A stretch of DNA of 18,180 nucleotides from JAUNBG01 sp964442735 (GTDB lineage Bacteria; Planctomycetota; Planctomycetia; Pirellulales; Thermoguttaceae): NCBI GenBank assembly GCA_964442735.1, contig CAYUAP010000099.1, positions 1-18,180 on the forward strand, read 5' to 3'. The notes under the pieces were generated by a model. It made no database searches. It worked only from the letters and a program-made list of their open reading frames with translations, and was not told the origin of the DNA. Both the position numbers and the translations under genes were made by a program. Below are positions 1 to 7,323 of the stretch, one piece after another; position 1 is the stretch's first letter, and each line of letters begins with the position of its first letter.

Positions 1-305
1 GATTCAACAAGGGAATGGTTCAGTTCAACAGGGGAACAGGGCGATTCAACAAGGGAATGGTTCAATTCAACAGGGGAACAGGGCGATTCAACAAGGGAAT
101 GGTTCAGTTCAACAGGAGAACAGGGTGATTCAACAAGGGAATGGTTCAGTTCAACAGGGAAACAGGGCGATTCAACAAGGGAATAGTTCAGTTCAACAGG
201 GGAACAGGGCGGTTCAACAAGGGAATAGTTCAGTTCAACAGGGGAACAGGGCGGTTCAACAGGGGAATGGTTCAGTTCAACGGGAGAATAGTACGGTTCA
301 GCAGA
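1..305 (+). repeat. 42-bp coding tandem repeat (at least 7 copies)
   Basis: Seven consecutive 42-bp units (1-42, 43-84, 85-126, 127-168, 169-210, 211-252, 253-294) plus a decayed partial copy lie in the TolC-like gene and run off the left edge. Each unit consists of two related 21-bp halves starting near gattcaacaaggg and gttcaacagggg. Because the period is a multiple of three, it encodes a 14-residue repeat of two heptads. The last copy is the most divergent, as expected at an array edge. All units differ by only a few substitutions, which suggests recent expansion and possible copy-number variation. Confidence 0.97.
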
Positions 306-1567
306 ATAAAAAACCGGGCCAGTTGGAAACTTTAACGGACGCCTGGAATATTGCCATTCAAATGAGCCGCCAATTACAGGCGAAGGGGTATGATACCGAT
401 TCGGCCCGTCAAAAAATAGCGGCGGCACGAGGGGTTGCATTTCCTAAATTGGCCAATACGACAGCCGGAATTACCATGGCGGAACAGCCGAAAGTAGAAA
501 CGGTTATGGATCTCTCGAAAATACCGATTCCCATGCCGAATTTAACGGCGGAAACACCATTATGCGACAAGGATTTTGTCACTTCGGTTACAACGGTAAC
601 AGTACCTCTTTATTTAGGAGGGAAAGTCCAGGCGATGATTCAAGGGGCAACGGCGTTGTCTCAAGCGTTGGAGGCGGGCGAAAAAATAGGAGAACAGGAT
701 TTAAAGGCAGAGGTTGCGAAGATCTATTTTCTCGTACTTCGTGTTCACAAACTTCTGGAAGTTGCGGAGGAGGCAGAAAAGACAACAGCGTCCCATGTTC
801 GGGACGCCCAGAGTATGTTTGATAATGGACTGCTAACGAAGAACGTTGTATTGGCGGCCCAAGTAGCCCATGCGAATGCGCGTCAAGAAGCTTTAAAAGC
901 ACGAAACAGTCTTCATTTGGCGGAGGCAGCCTATAATCGTCTGCTATGGCGTCCACTTCCGACCCCGGTAAAACTAACCGAGATCGAAATACCGGAAGTT
1001 GTAGGGTCGTTGGAAGATCTAACGGCACAGGCATTAAGACAACGCGATGAACTTCGCGCTCTGTCCTTTCAGGCGGAAGCTCTTCGTGCGCAATCGCGCG
1101 TTAATCGAAGTACTCGACTTCCAAATGTAACGTTAGTCGGTGCCCATTCCTATATAAAGAGTGACAATCTTAATCCGAATTCGAATTTTACGGGAGCGGT
1201 TGGTATGGTTTGGTGTCCTATCGACGGGGGAACCAGTCGAGCCCAGCAGGAATCGAACAATCTTGAATCCATGGCTGTTTGTAAACAGAGGGAAGATGCT
1301 CGAACCGCAATAGAATTACAGGTCTATCAATGTCGATTAGATGAAGAAGAGACTCGAGAACGTGTTCTGGTCACTCAACAGGCAACAGAACAGGCAGATG
1401 AAAACCTTCGGACTGTTACCCGTAGTTTTCATGAAGGTCTGGTTAATCATACTGAAGTACTCGATGCGCAAACGTTGAGAACTCTAACCTGGTCTAATTA
1501 TGCCCATGCCCGATATGATGCCATTTTAGCCACCTATAATCTCCATCGCGCTATTGGAAATCTGTAG
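2..1567 (+). CDS. TolC-family outer-membrane efflux protein, 5' end outside window
   Basis: This is an outer-membrane channel component of a type I secretion or RND-type efflux system. The frame is open to the left edge, so the gene begins upstream. The GTG at 125 that could be taken as a start is only a one-base variant of the repeat (GCG in most other copies). From the edge to about 305 the protein consists of heptad-like units of the form [IV]QQGN plus two residues. After that come TolC hallmarks: an initial helix beginning TLTDAWNIAIQMSR, the run ARGVAFPKL, long Ala/Glu/Gln-rich helices, two similar halves, and an end reading ATYNLHRAIGNL. A signal peptide would have to lie upstream of the window. 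No adaptor or pump gene is visible next to it. The family call is firm; the transported substrate is unknown. The Q/N-rich repeat before the barrel domain is unusual for the family. Confidence 0.9.
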   Translation: MQQGNGSVQQGNRAIQQGNGSIQQGNRAIQQGNGSVQQENRVIQQGNGSVQQGNRAIQQGNSSVQQGNRAVQQGNSSVQQGNRAVQQGNGSVQRENSTVQQNKKPGQLETLTDAWNIAIQMSRQLQAKGYDTDSARQKIAAARGVAFPKLANTTAGITMAEQPKVETVMDLSKIPIPMPNLTAETPLCDKDFVTSVTTVTVPLYLGGKVQAMIQGATALSQALEAGEKIGEQDLKAEVAKIYFLVLRVHKLLEVAEEAEKTTASHVRDAQSMFDNGLLTKNVVLAAQVAHANARQEALKARNSLHLAEAAYNRLLWRPLPTPVKLTEIEIPEVVGSLEDLTAQALRQRDELRALSFQAEALRAQSRVNRSTRLPNVTLVGAHSYIKSDNLNPNSNFTGAVGMVWCPIDGGTSRAQQESNNLESMAVCKQREDARTAIELQVYQCRLDEEETRERVLVTQQATEQADENLRTVTRSFHEGLVNHTEVLDAQTLRTLTWSNYAHARYDAILATYNLHRAIGNL

Positions 1568-1656
1568 ACGCAATTTTATGGAAACTGAAAAATTTATCGT
1601 CTTCCCCTCTTTTGTATTTAACCAACTATAATACAATTGAAAACGCTAACGAAACA

Positions 1657-1676
1657 AGTCGTTGAACGACTATAAT
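1657..1676 (+). promoter_or_regulatory. palindrome and -10-like box just before rnpB
   Basis: A perfect inverted repeat (AGTCGTT, one base, AACGACT; 1657-1671) overlaps by one base a TATAAT hexamer at 1671-1676. The hexamer sits 4 to 7 bases before the expected 5' end of the RNase P RNA. No good -35 hexamer is visible at normal spacing, so the promoter reading is tentative. The palindrome could instead be a short hairpin. Confidence 0.3.
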
Positions 1677-1678
1677 TG

Positions 1679-2270
1679 AGTTTTCGAGATATTCGGATGA
1701 TCGCCGTCTTCCCATTCACCTCGAATTGGAATACGGAGGAAAGTCCGGGCTCCATAGGACATGATGGTGGGTAACTCCCACCGGTTGTGAAACCAGGGAT
1801 AGTACAACAGAAAGTATACCGCCGTAACTGTTTCTTTGTTTTCATATGCAGTAGATGATCATTTATTTATCCCCGTAAATTGATGATTTCTCTCATTGAT
1901 AAACAAAATGAAATGGGTTAGCCTGAAAAAGAGCACCTTTATGTGGTTTTTATCGAGGCAATGTAATACGGCAAGGGTGAAATGGCGAGGTAAGAGCTCA
2001 CCAGCAGGTTGGGTGACCGCCTGGCTCGGTAAACCCCATCAGGAGCAAGGTCAAACAGAAACGTGGTTCCTCTCCTTCAGCCGCAGATAAAACCTTCAGT
2101 TTTTTTTGCGGTATTATTGAAGAGTGTGAAACGAAAATTGTCCGTTTTTTTACGTTTCGGGTAGACCGCTAGAGCGAACAAGTAATTGTTCGTCGAGATA
2201 AATGATCGTCACTCGCTGAACTGTGGAGTTTGGCTTGTACAGAACCCGGCTTATGAATATCTCGAAAACC
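1679..2270 (+). ncRNA. rnpB: RNase P RNA (type A) with enlarged peripheral regions
   Basis: This is the catalytic RNA of RNase P, which processes the 5' ends of precursor tRNAs. Conserved core blocks appear in the right order: GGAGGAAAGTCCGGGCTCC at 1735-1753, ACAACAGAAAGTATACCGCC near 1804, GGCAAGGGTGAAATGGCGAG near 1970, GGTAAACCCC and AGGAGCAAGG near 2029-2050, a GGT in the P15 region near 2159, and ACAGAACCCGGCTTAT at 2239-2254. Ends are set by a perfect 15-bp P1 helix (1680-1694 with 2255-2269). A 7-bp P2 (GATGATC with GATCGTC) also forms. The span of about 590 nt is well above the usual 350-420. Extra sequence lies at about 1827-1966, where E. coli has a short P9 hairpin, and at about 2058-2158 in the P13/P14 region; both can form their own stems. 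Overlapping small open frames are not genes. Confidence 0.96.
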
Positions 2271-2512
2271 AATTTTTGCAAATTTTTTATCCATATTCTA
2301 TATATTTACATTCAAATTTTTTTCAAATTCAATGTTTTTAAATTCAATATTAGATTCTTTATAACAGGAATAGATGTAACGTCAACCTTTTGAATGGGAA
2401 CATCCCCAGAACTTGTCATAAAATGAAAACCAAGGAGATGCCTTAACCTGTTTGTATTTATTGTGAACATTTCCTATCAAGCCTTCCTATTTCAAGGTAC
2501 ACTCGAAAATTT
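2271..2512. other. AT-rich intergenic stretch, no gene seen
   Basis: This stretch is very AT-rich, with degenerate direct repeats of the form TTCAAAT and AAATTCAAT between about 2310 and 2350. T runs follow the RNase P P1 stem (2272-2290) and may help terminate rnpB, although no separate terminator hairpin is visible. No credible coding frame or RNA gene was found. Confidence 0.6.
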
Positions 2513-2687
2513 ATTCAATCCATCAATATTTATTCAATTCATCAATATTTATTCAATCCATCAATATTTGTTCAATCCATCAATATTTGTTCAATCCATC
2601 AATATTTGTTCAATCCATCAATATTTATTCAATCCATCAAAAATTTATTCAATCTATCGATAATTGTTCAATCTATCGATAATTATT
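2513..2687. repeat. 19-bp tandem array derived from the radical SAM gene 3' end
   Basis: Nine consecutive units follow the pattern attcaatccatcaatattt, starting at 2513, 2532, 2551, 2570, 2589, 2608, 2627 (20 bp), 2647 and 2666. The last two are diverged (ctatcgataatt). A three-base fragment of another unit ends at 2687. There is no spacer sequence, so this is not a CRISPR array. Read on the minus strand, each unit contains GATGGATTGAATAAATA. This is identical to the last codons and stop of the radical SAM gene (2898-2914). Confidence 0.95.
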
Positions 2688-2895
2688 GTAACCGTTCACG
2701 GATATAAAGTGAAACCACGGATAACACTGATTTTCACGGATAGTTTTTTGGCAAACAAACTTTTTTATGATAAAATTGTTTATTAGAATAGATAACAATG
2801 TTTCGTTTGTTATTGTAAAAGATTGTATTTTACGACAGACTATCTGTATTTATCCGTGATATCCATGGTTCAAAAATTGTTCGTGAATGGGTTAC
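2688..2895. mobile_element. 208-bp MITE-like element with terminal inverted repeats
   Basis: The ends are imperfect inverted repeats: GTAACCGTTCACG at 2688-2700 and, reverse-complemented, GTAACCCATTCACG at 2882-2895. Internal to them is a second pair built on ACCACGGATAACAC (2711-2743) and its diverged complement (2840-2871). A hairpin (ATAACAA, 8-base loop, TTGTTAT; 2792-2813) lies near the centre. TATT flanks both sides (2684-2687 and 2896-2899), consistent with a 4-bp target duplication. No transposase is encoded, so any movement would need one in trans. The element separates the 19-bp array from the gene end it resembles. Mobility is inferred from structure only. Confidence 0.55.
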
Positions 2896-2898
2896 TAT

Positions 2899-4233
2899 TT
2901 ATTCAATCCATCGAACGAAATCAGGTAAATCCTCCTCGGGAAAAGCCTCCGCAGTTTTCAAACTGATTTCCATAGGTGCCGGGATACCGTGTTCTAATGC
3001 CTCGTGGACAAGTTTTGTCTGATGCTGTATCAGACAGTGACGACGAGGGCGTTTCATTGCCTTGATCATTCGCTCCCAAATTGTATCCATCGACTCGTCT
3101 GTTATATTGCCAAATGACAGAGGCGTAAAATCACATGGTGAAACATTTCCCACCGGATCAATAAAGAGATGGCGAATTCCCGCCGCACAACCGAATAACT
3201 CCGGACTCTCCATTTCATTAAAAGCACAAACTTTGGTCGGTGTTTTACCACAGGCCCTCAAACGTAAATGACGATTTGTTTCTCGATGAAACAATCGGAT
3301 CTCGTCCACTTGCGCTGGATTGAGAAATGGAGATTCGTTCAGAAGTGGTATCTTCGGGGAAATTTCAGAAGAAGTATAATCAGCTAGTTGTCCACAGGGC
3401 ATTGGTTCGATTAAACGAAATTCATTGACATTGAGTGATTGTCCCATTTCATATAACCGTCGATATTCCCCTGTCGTTACGGCATATCTGTCAGCCACAG
3501 AATTGATACAAGTATAGAGGCCAGCAGTTTTTGCATTGCGCAACGCATTCTGTGCAATGGAAAGCGCATTGGGTAACCCGCGCATTTTTTCGAATTCCCG
3601 TGGATCCGTTCGATCCAGACTGACACAAATGGCCCATAAACCCGCTTTTCGGAGCGCAATGGCACGTTGTTCGGTCAGTCCGACTCCCGAAGTAAAGATT
3701 AGAGCTTCTCCTCCTCCATTTTTAACGGTTCGAACAATATCTTCCAGATCCTCGCGAACAAGAGGTTCCCCTCCGGTTATCCCGAATAACGAAGCTCCGA
3801 TCCCATGCAGTTCATTAATGGTCTTCTGCCATTGAGAAAACGACAGTTCCCCTACCGGTCTGTTACGGATACTACAATGCCAGCAATGGGCAGGACAGCG
3901 CGAAGTTACAGCTAAATAGGCAGAAACGGGCGTATAACGGAACTTCCCCAACTGATTCGTAAACAGCCGATCAAACGCCGAACCGGGAAACGGTGGAAGA
4001 AATGTATTCAAGACCCATTGACCATTGTGACGTGTCAGACATTCGCCATCAAGTAAACGCATTATTTGCCGCAGAAGAAAAATACGATGGAAGAGACCCT
4101 GTGATAAATGTTGTCGAGCAGATCCGTGCAGTTTTCCCTTCCGGGACAATTGCCGAAATACGGACTGTGGCGTTTTTGTGATCCGACGATCCAAAACAAT
4201 TTGTATTAGTTGAAACAGCAATTGAACTCTCAT
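2899..4233 (-). CDS. radical SAM/SPASM domain protein
   Basis: A 444-residue predicted iron-sulfur enzyme that uses S-adenosylmethionine to generate a radical. The [4Fe-4S] SAM-binding motif CxxxCxxC is at Cys113, Cys117 and Cys120 (CPAHCWHC), followed by GGEP at 154-157. The C-terminal part has SPASM-like cysteines at 328, 336, 349, 367 and 400, including GCAAG and IDPVGNVSPC, suggesting auxiliary clusters. About 90 N-terminal residues precede the barrel and are rich in Arg, Leu and Gln; they could be a substrate-binding or winged-helix-like segment. The start ATG overlaps the upstream methyltransferase stop by four bases (ATGA), with AAGG ahead of it, indicating translational coupling. SPASM enzymes often modify peptides, but no precursor peptide is visible, so the substrate is unknown. 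Confidence 0.9.
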   Translation of the reverse strand: MRVQLLFQLIQIVLDRRITKTPQSVFRQLSRKGKLHGSARQHLSQGLFHRIFLLRQIMRLLDGECLTRHNGQWVLNTFLPPFPGSAFDRLFTNQLGKFRYTPVSAYLAVTSRCPAHCWHCSIRNRPVGELSFSQWQKTINELHGIGASLFGITGGEPLVREDLEDIVRTVKNGGGEALIFTSGVGLTEQRAIALRKAGLWAICVSLDRTDPREFEKMRGLPNALSIAQNALRNAKTAGLYTCINSVADRYAVTTGEYRRLYEMGQSLNVNEFRLIEPMPCGQLADYTSSEISPKIPLLNESPFLNPAQVDEIRLFHRETNRHLRLRACGKTPTKVCAFNEMESPELFGCAAGIRHLFIDPVGNVSPCDFTPLSFGNITDESMDTIWERMIKAMKRPRRHCLIQHQTKLVHEALEHGIPAPMEISLKTAEAFPEEDLPDFVRWIE

Positions 4234-5150
4234 TTTTTAATCGCCTTAAAAATAATGTATCGATGTTCCCATCCTTCACACCGGCTATCAAGGGCATTCG
4301 CAAAATCGGTACGAACCGGTCCATCTTTTTTTAGGGGAAGTACTTGATCGAAACCCGCTAGAACACCAGTCTTCAACAGCCAATCCAATCGATGGGAGTC
4401 GGGAGGCGGAACAGCAATCGATCCCTCTTTCATAATTGTAACCTCAAATCCCGATTGAATCAATTGGAAGGTCAACTCCTCTTTTCCTTTAGGAAAACGG
4501 GGCCATAACGCCTTTTGAAGGGATTGAGGATGGCGCCGCATGATCTGACAAAACGTTTCGAAAACGGCAGGCATTGTCTCTAATCGATTGACAATAACGG
4601 CTAATACACCACCGGGAATCAGTGTTCGGGCCGATTCTTGAATAATCCGGGCAGGTCGGGAATAACCAATTGCCCAACTGGAAACAATCGCCGATATACT
4701 TGACGATTTTCGGGCTTGAAGAAAATCAAGCATATCCTGACAGTACCAGTGGACGGAATCTCCCTCTTGTGAAATAGCTTGTTTCGCCAGGGCAAGCATT
4801 TCTACGGAAATATCGACCGCATCCAGGGGAATATGCGGCCATGTCCGATGGAGATATTCTGTAGTATGGCCACTTCCACAACCTAATTCCACAATTCCAT
4901 TTGTCAATTGTAATTCATCCAAACCTTCGGTGATTAATTGATGAAATTCATTTGTTGTCGGCTTGAGATGAATCAACCACTGACTATTATAACTGGAGGA
5001 GAGTGAATTATAATCAGTGGCGTAATCGGCGGCAGAAAGCCAACGACCACAAATAGCCAGACGAAGGGCACGAAGATTCAGACGAAGACGATTCCATAAT
5101 CCACCCGGCTGTACCGTCGATACCGCCGCTTTATCGGTCGTACTCTTCAT
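4230..5150 (-). CDS. class I SAM-dependent methyltransferase
   Basis: A 306-residue predicted methyltransferase of the Rossmann fold. Motif I is VELGCGSGHT at about residues 87-96, with acidic residues in DAVDIS (110-115) to hold the SAM ribose. Upstream, YNSLSSSYNSQW resembles the N-terminal YD-x-x-A-x-x-YD segment of UbiE-like and small-molecule methyltransferases. An AAAGGA ribosome site lies 7 bases before the ATG. The start overlaps the end of the membrane-protein gene by 20 bases, and the stop overlaps the radical SAM start by 4, so the three genes are almost certainly co-translated. The acceptor molecule cannot be told from sequence; context suggests it acts on the same substrate or pathway as the radical SAM enzyme. 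Confidence 0.9.
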   Translation of the reverse strand: MKSTTDKAAVSTVQPGGLWNRLRLNLRALRLAICGRWLSAADYATDYNSLSSSYNSQWLIHLKPTTNEFHQLITEGLDELQLTNGIVELGCGSGHTTEYLHRTWPHIPLDAVDISVEMLALAKQAISQEGDSVHWYCQDMLDFLQARKSSSISAIVSSWAIGYSRPARIIQESARTLIPGGVLAVIVNRLETMPAVFETFCQIMRRHPQSLQKALWPRFPKGKEELTFQLIQSGFEVTIMKEGSIAVPPPDSHRLDWLLKTGVLAGFDQVLPLKKDGPVRTDFANALDSRCEGWEHRYIIFKAIKK

Positions 5151-5541
5151 TATGAATTCCTTTTACTAATGCTTCCTGTTTTTTTAAAGCCCGCCAACTC
5201 TTGTAATAACATAATGTCGGAAACAATAATCGTAAAGGGGTAATTAACATTTGAAACATCAATATACCATGAATAATATTAAAAAGGATCATGATAAAAA
5301 GTGTGTTTGATGTCGCCTTCCTGGCCATAAAATGAAAAAAGATCCAAACAGCAATTAATACGGCAAATGAAATCGGTATTCCTAATGTAACAAAAACTTC
5401 ATAAAAAATACTACCTTCATCATCAGGAGGTGCTGTTTTCCAGGCAATGAACAAAAGGAGCCATACAACAAGATGACCAATTGCCGCTAAATAAAATTGA
5501 AGAATGAATCCGAGTCTGATATAAAATTGTGATGTTGACAT
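5131..5541 (-). CDS. small membrane protein, unknown family
   Basis: A 136-residue protein with three or four hydrophobic segments: about residues 10-33, 47-69, 78-98 and possibly 98-112. A charged cytoplasmic-looking tail (KSWRALKKQEALVKGIHNEEYDR) follows. I do not recognise the family. The start at 5541 is chosen because a GGAG ribosome site lies 7 bases upstream; an ATG four codons earlier (5553) has none. It is the first gene of the three-gene minus-strand operon and overlaps the methyltransferase gene by 20 bases. It may anchor, export or shield the product of the two SAM enzymes, but this is inference from position only. Confidence 0.75.
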   Translation of the reverse strand: MSTSQFYIRLGFILQFYLAAIGHLVVWLLLFIAWKTAPPDDEGSIFYEVFVTLGIPISFAVLIAVWIFFHFMARKATSNTLFIMILFNIIHGILMFQMLITPLRLLFPTLCYYKSWRALKKQEALVKGIHNEEYDR

Positions 5542-5621
5542 AAAATACTCCATTAACGATTATAGTTGTATGACAGAATATAGCAAATATAAAATATCAT
5601 TTTTTATATTTCTTGGATATT

Positions 5622-5644
5622 TCTCCAATTTCTTCAATTGGAGA
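5622..5644. promoter_or_regulatory. 9-bp perfect hairpin between lgt and the membrane-protein gene
   Basis: TCTCCAATT, a 5-base loop, then AATTGGAGA forms a perfect stem in the 153-base gap between lgt and the three-gene operon. There is no T run after it in either direction, so it does not look like a classic intrinsic terminator. It could be an operator or a transcript-stabilising hairpin. A weak -10-like TATAAT for the operon is visible on the minus strand at 5559-5564 without a convincing -35. Confidence 0.35.
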
Positions 5645-5694
5645 TCTATAAAATTTAAAAAACTATTAGAAACAGATCCTTTTTATAAAAATAA

Positions 5695-7152
5695 TTATAT
5701 TTTATCGGTTTCTACCGGGGATGTTTTTGGGAAACGCCCCAGATAGGCGAGTCGAGGCGGCAGGCAACATAGAACACAGAGTGAAATCAGGGCGAAACCG
5801 AAAATAACAATACTGACACATTGAGAGACGGATAATCCGGTTCCCAAAAACGATGCTTCATCGGTACGAAACAGTTCCAAACAGAATCGGGTGACAGGAT
5901 ACAGAAGAAATAACGAAGTTATAGTCACACCGTCTCTTCGGCTGTAACGACCGATAATTAATAGAATAACACAGAGACAAAGTGCGGAGAAACTACTGTA
6001 AAGCTGTGTTGGATGAACCGGTTTGGCTACTGCATATTTTGGCTGAAATACGATATATCGGATTTTTATTTCATTTGATTCCTTGATTAATTCGTTACAG
6101 ACCATCATGACCTTCCGTTGAGGGGCGTTAAGTAACGCGTCAAAAAAGAAATTAAAGACATCGGCATTACTTGTAACGGAAAATCCGGCAATTGTTTTAT
6201 ACTGTTTGGGATCGTTTGCGTCGATAGTCGAGGGAATAAATGCGAGATTTTTAATATGCATCTCCGGTTTGAGACCTGCCTGTTGCGCGGGCGAGTCCGG
6301 CTCCACCGCTTCTATTACAACGGGAGATTTAAACTCCGTCCATAGAGTTTGAGTCGAATCCTTTAGATGAAACAGGGAATTATCTTCCTTTTTTTCACTA
6401 TTATCCAATTGATTCCGAAGTTGAAAACCAGCGAGGAAAATTTCACCTTTTTCCAATTGCTGTACGTAGGCGGGACTACCGGGGGGGAATGTAATGGCCC
6501 AGGGCTCGTTACAGACAGCCCCAAAACAACAACCATTCATTAAACATCCGAGTCGGCCAACGGCAATTCCTAACATTAAAGCAGGGGCAAAAAGGTCCAG
6601 AGTCGCCAATAAAGGGAGTTTTTTCCAGTAGAGATAGCATAAAATGGCGATAAAACCACCAATAATAGAACCGTATACAACCAGTCCACCACCGACCATA
6701 TTACCAATATTAAAGAGAGTTTTTCCAAAACTGGGGTCTTTTATCGTATCCCAATATTCAATAACATAGAATATTCTTGCCCCGGGAATTCCGAAAAGAA
6801 TGGCAATAATGGCCACGGCAAAAATAATATCGAACGGAATATTCCAAAGGCGTCTGGCCTGCCAGCCCGCCAAAAAGGTGGCAAGAATAATCGCAAACAT
6901 GACAAAAACGCCATACCCTCGAACGGGTAACCCCTTCGCCTCGGAAACCATGGGGATAATATAGACTGCTAAAAAAGAAGCCAACCCTCCCATAAAAAGC
7001 CAGCTCCAAAAATCATCCCAAGTCCCTTTACGAACACGATTCATCAGGAGTACGATTATAGTAATTAAAACAATTATCCAAAAAAGGATTCCCCAACCGA
7101 AAAAAGGCTGGCCAAAAATTTCCTTTGGTATATAAAATAAAGTCGGGCGCAT
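5695..7152 (-). CDS. lgt: prolipoprotein diacylglyceryl transferase with PDZ-like insertion
   Basis: Lgt transfers diacylglyceryl from phosphatidylglycerol to the lipobox cysteine of prolipoproteins in the inner membrane. Family marks are multiple membrane helices, VRGYG near residue 77, GGGLVVYGSIIGG at about 154-166, GRLGCLMNGCCFG at 199-211 and HPTQLYS at 380-386, followed by TRFCLELFRTDE. The protein is 485 residues, against roughly 260-300 for typical Lgt. The excess is one soluble block between the GRLG and HPTQLYS motifs, at about residues 230-375. It includes a PDZ-like stretch (VVIEAVEPDSPAQQAGLKPEM near 278-298), a motif usual in proteins that read extracytoplasmic peptides. E. coli has His103 in the HGGL motif; here Tyr occupies the matching place (VVYG), as I recall for other Lgt proteins. 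A strong promoter lies 45 bases upstream of the ATG. Confidence 0.9.
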   Translation of the reverse strand: MRPTLFYIPKEIFGQPFFGWGILFWIIVLITIIVLLMNRVRKGTWDDFWSWLFMGGLASFLAVYIIPMVSEAKGLPVRGYGVFVMFAIILATFLAGWQARRLWNIPFDIIFAVAIIAILFGIPGARIFYVIEYWDTIKDPSFGKTLFNIGNMVGGGLVVYGSIIGGFIAILCYLYWKKLPLLATLDLFAPALMLGIAVGRLGCLMNGCCFGAVCNEPWAITFPPGSPAYVQQLEKGEIFLAGFQLRNQLDNSEKKEDNSLFHLKDSTQTLWTEFKSPVVIEAVEPDSPAQQAGLKPEMHIKNLAFIPSTIDANDPKQYKTIAGFSVTSNADVFNFFFDALLNAPQRKVMMVCNELIKESNEIKIRYIVFQPKYAVAKPVHPTQLYSSFSALCLCVILLIIGRYSRRDGVTITSLFLLYPVTRFCLELFRTDEASFLGTGLSVSQCVSIVIFGFALISLCVLCCLPPRLAYLGRFPKTSPVETDKI

Positions 7153-7203
7153 CGTTTACTTTCAAAAAGGTCAAAAAAATAATATCTTAAAAACCATTCT
7201 TCT

Positions 7204-7237
7204 ATTGTATGGTTAATGTTAAAACTTGTCAAGTTTT
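7204..7237 (-). promoter_or_regulatory. sigma70-type promoter of lgt with overlapping palindrome
   Basis: On the minus strand a perfect -35 TTGACA (7227-7232) is followed after 17 bases by -10 TACAAT (7204-7209), placing the start of transcription near 7197, about 45 bases before the lgt ATG. The -35 box is embedded in an inverted repeat (AAAACTTG, one base, CAAGTTTT; 7221-7237) that could be an operator. This is a direct sequence match; activity is inferred. Confidence 0.7.
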
Positions 7238-7279
7238 AGATTTTTTAAGCGAAAAGTTTTTTCCGGTAAAAAAGTTGTG

Positions 7280-7308
7280 TTGATTTTAATAAAAGAATAA
7301 TATATAAT
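7280..7308 (+). promoter_or_regulatory. sigma70-type promoter of the rhamnulokinase locus
   Basis: TTGATT (7280-7285), a 17-base spacer, then TATAAT (7303-7308) gives a near-consensus promoter on the plus strand, with an expected start near 7315. It is divergent from the lgt promoter and is the best promoter seen for the eight-gene plus-strand locus. Confidence 0.65.
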
Positions 7309-7323
7309 GATAAAACATAGTAG

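Noticed and set aside
125..127. GTG start codon for the TolC-like gene
   Set aside because: It arises from a C-to-T change in one copy of the 42-bp repeat; the frame is open to the left edge and no signal peptide or ribosome site follows the GTG.
141..335. A second open frame across the repeat (QFNRGTGRFNKG-type)
   Set aside because: The 42-bp period is a multiple of three, so more than one frame stays open. This frame ends where the repeats end and lacks family features.
588..1034. 148-residue frame on the minus strand
   Set aside because: It is antisense to the well-supported TolC-type gene and has no recognisable domain or ribosome site.
1896..2090. Small open frame on the plus strand
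   Set aside because: It lies within the conserved core of RNase P RNA.
2463..2663. Repetitive 66-residue frame (FNPSIFIQ-like)
   Set aside because: It is a translation of the 19-bp tandem array, with no ribosome site or conserved content.
2513..2687. CRISPR array
   Set aside because: The 19-bp units are directly adjacent with no spacers, and no cas gene is nearby.
5622..5644. Intrinsic terminator of lgt
   Set aside because: The stem is perfect, but no T run follows on the minus strand, so I list it only as a hairpin of unknown role.
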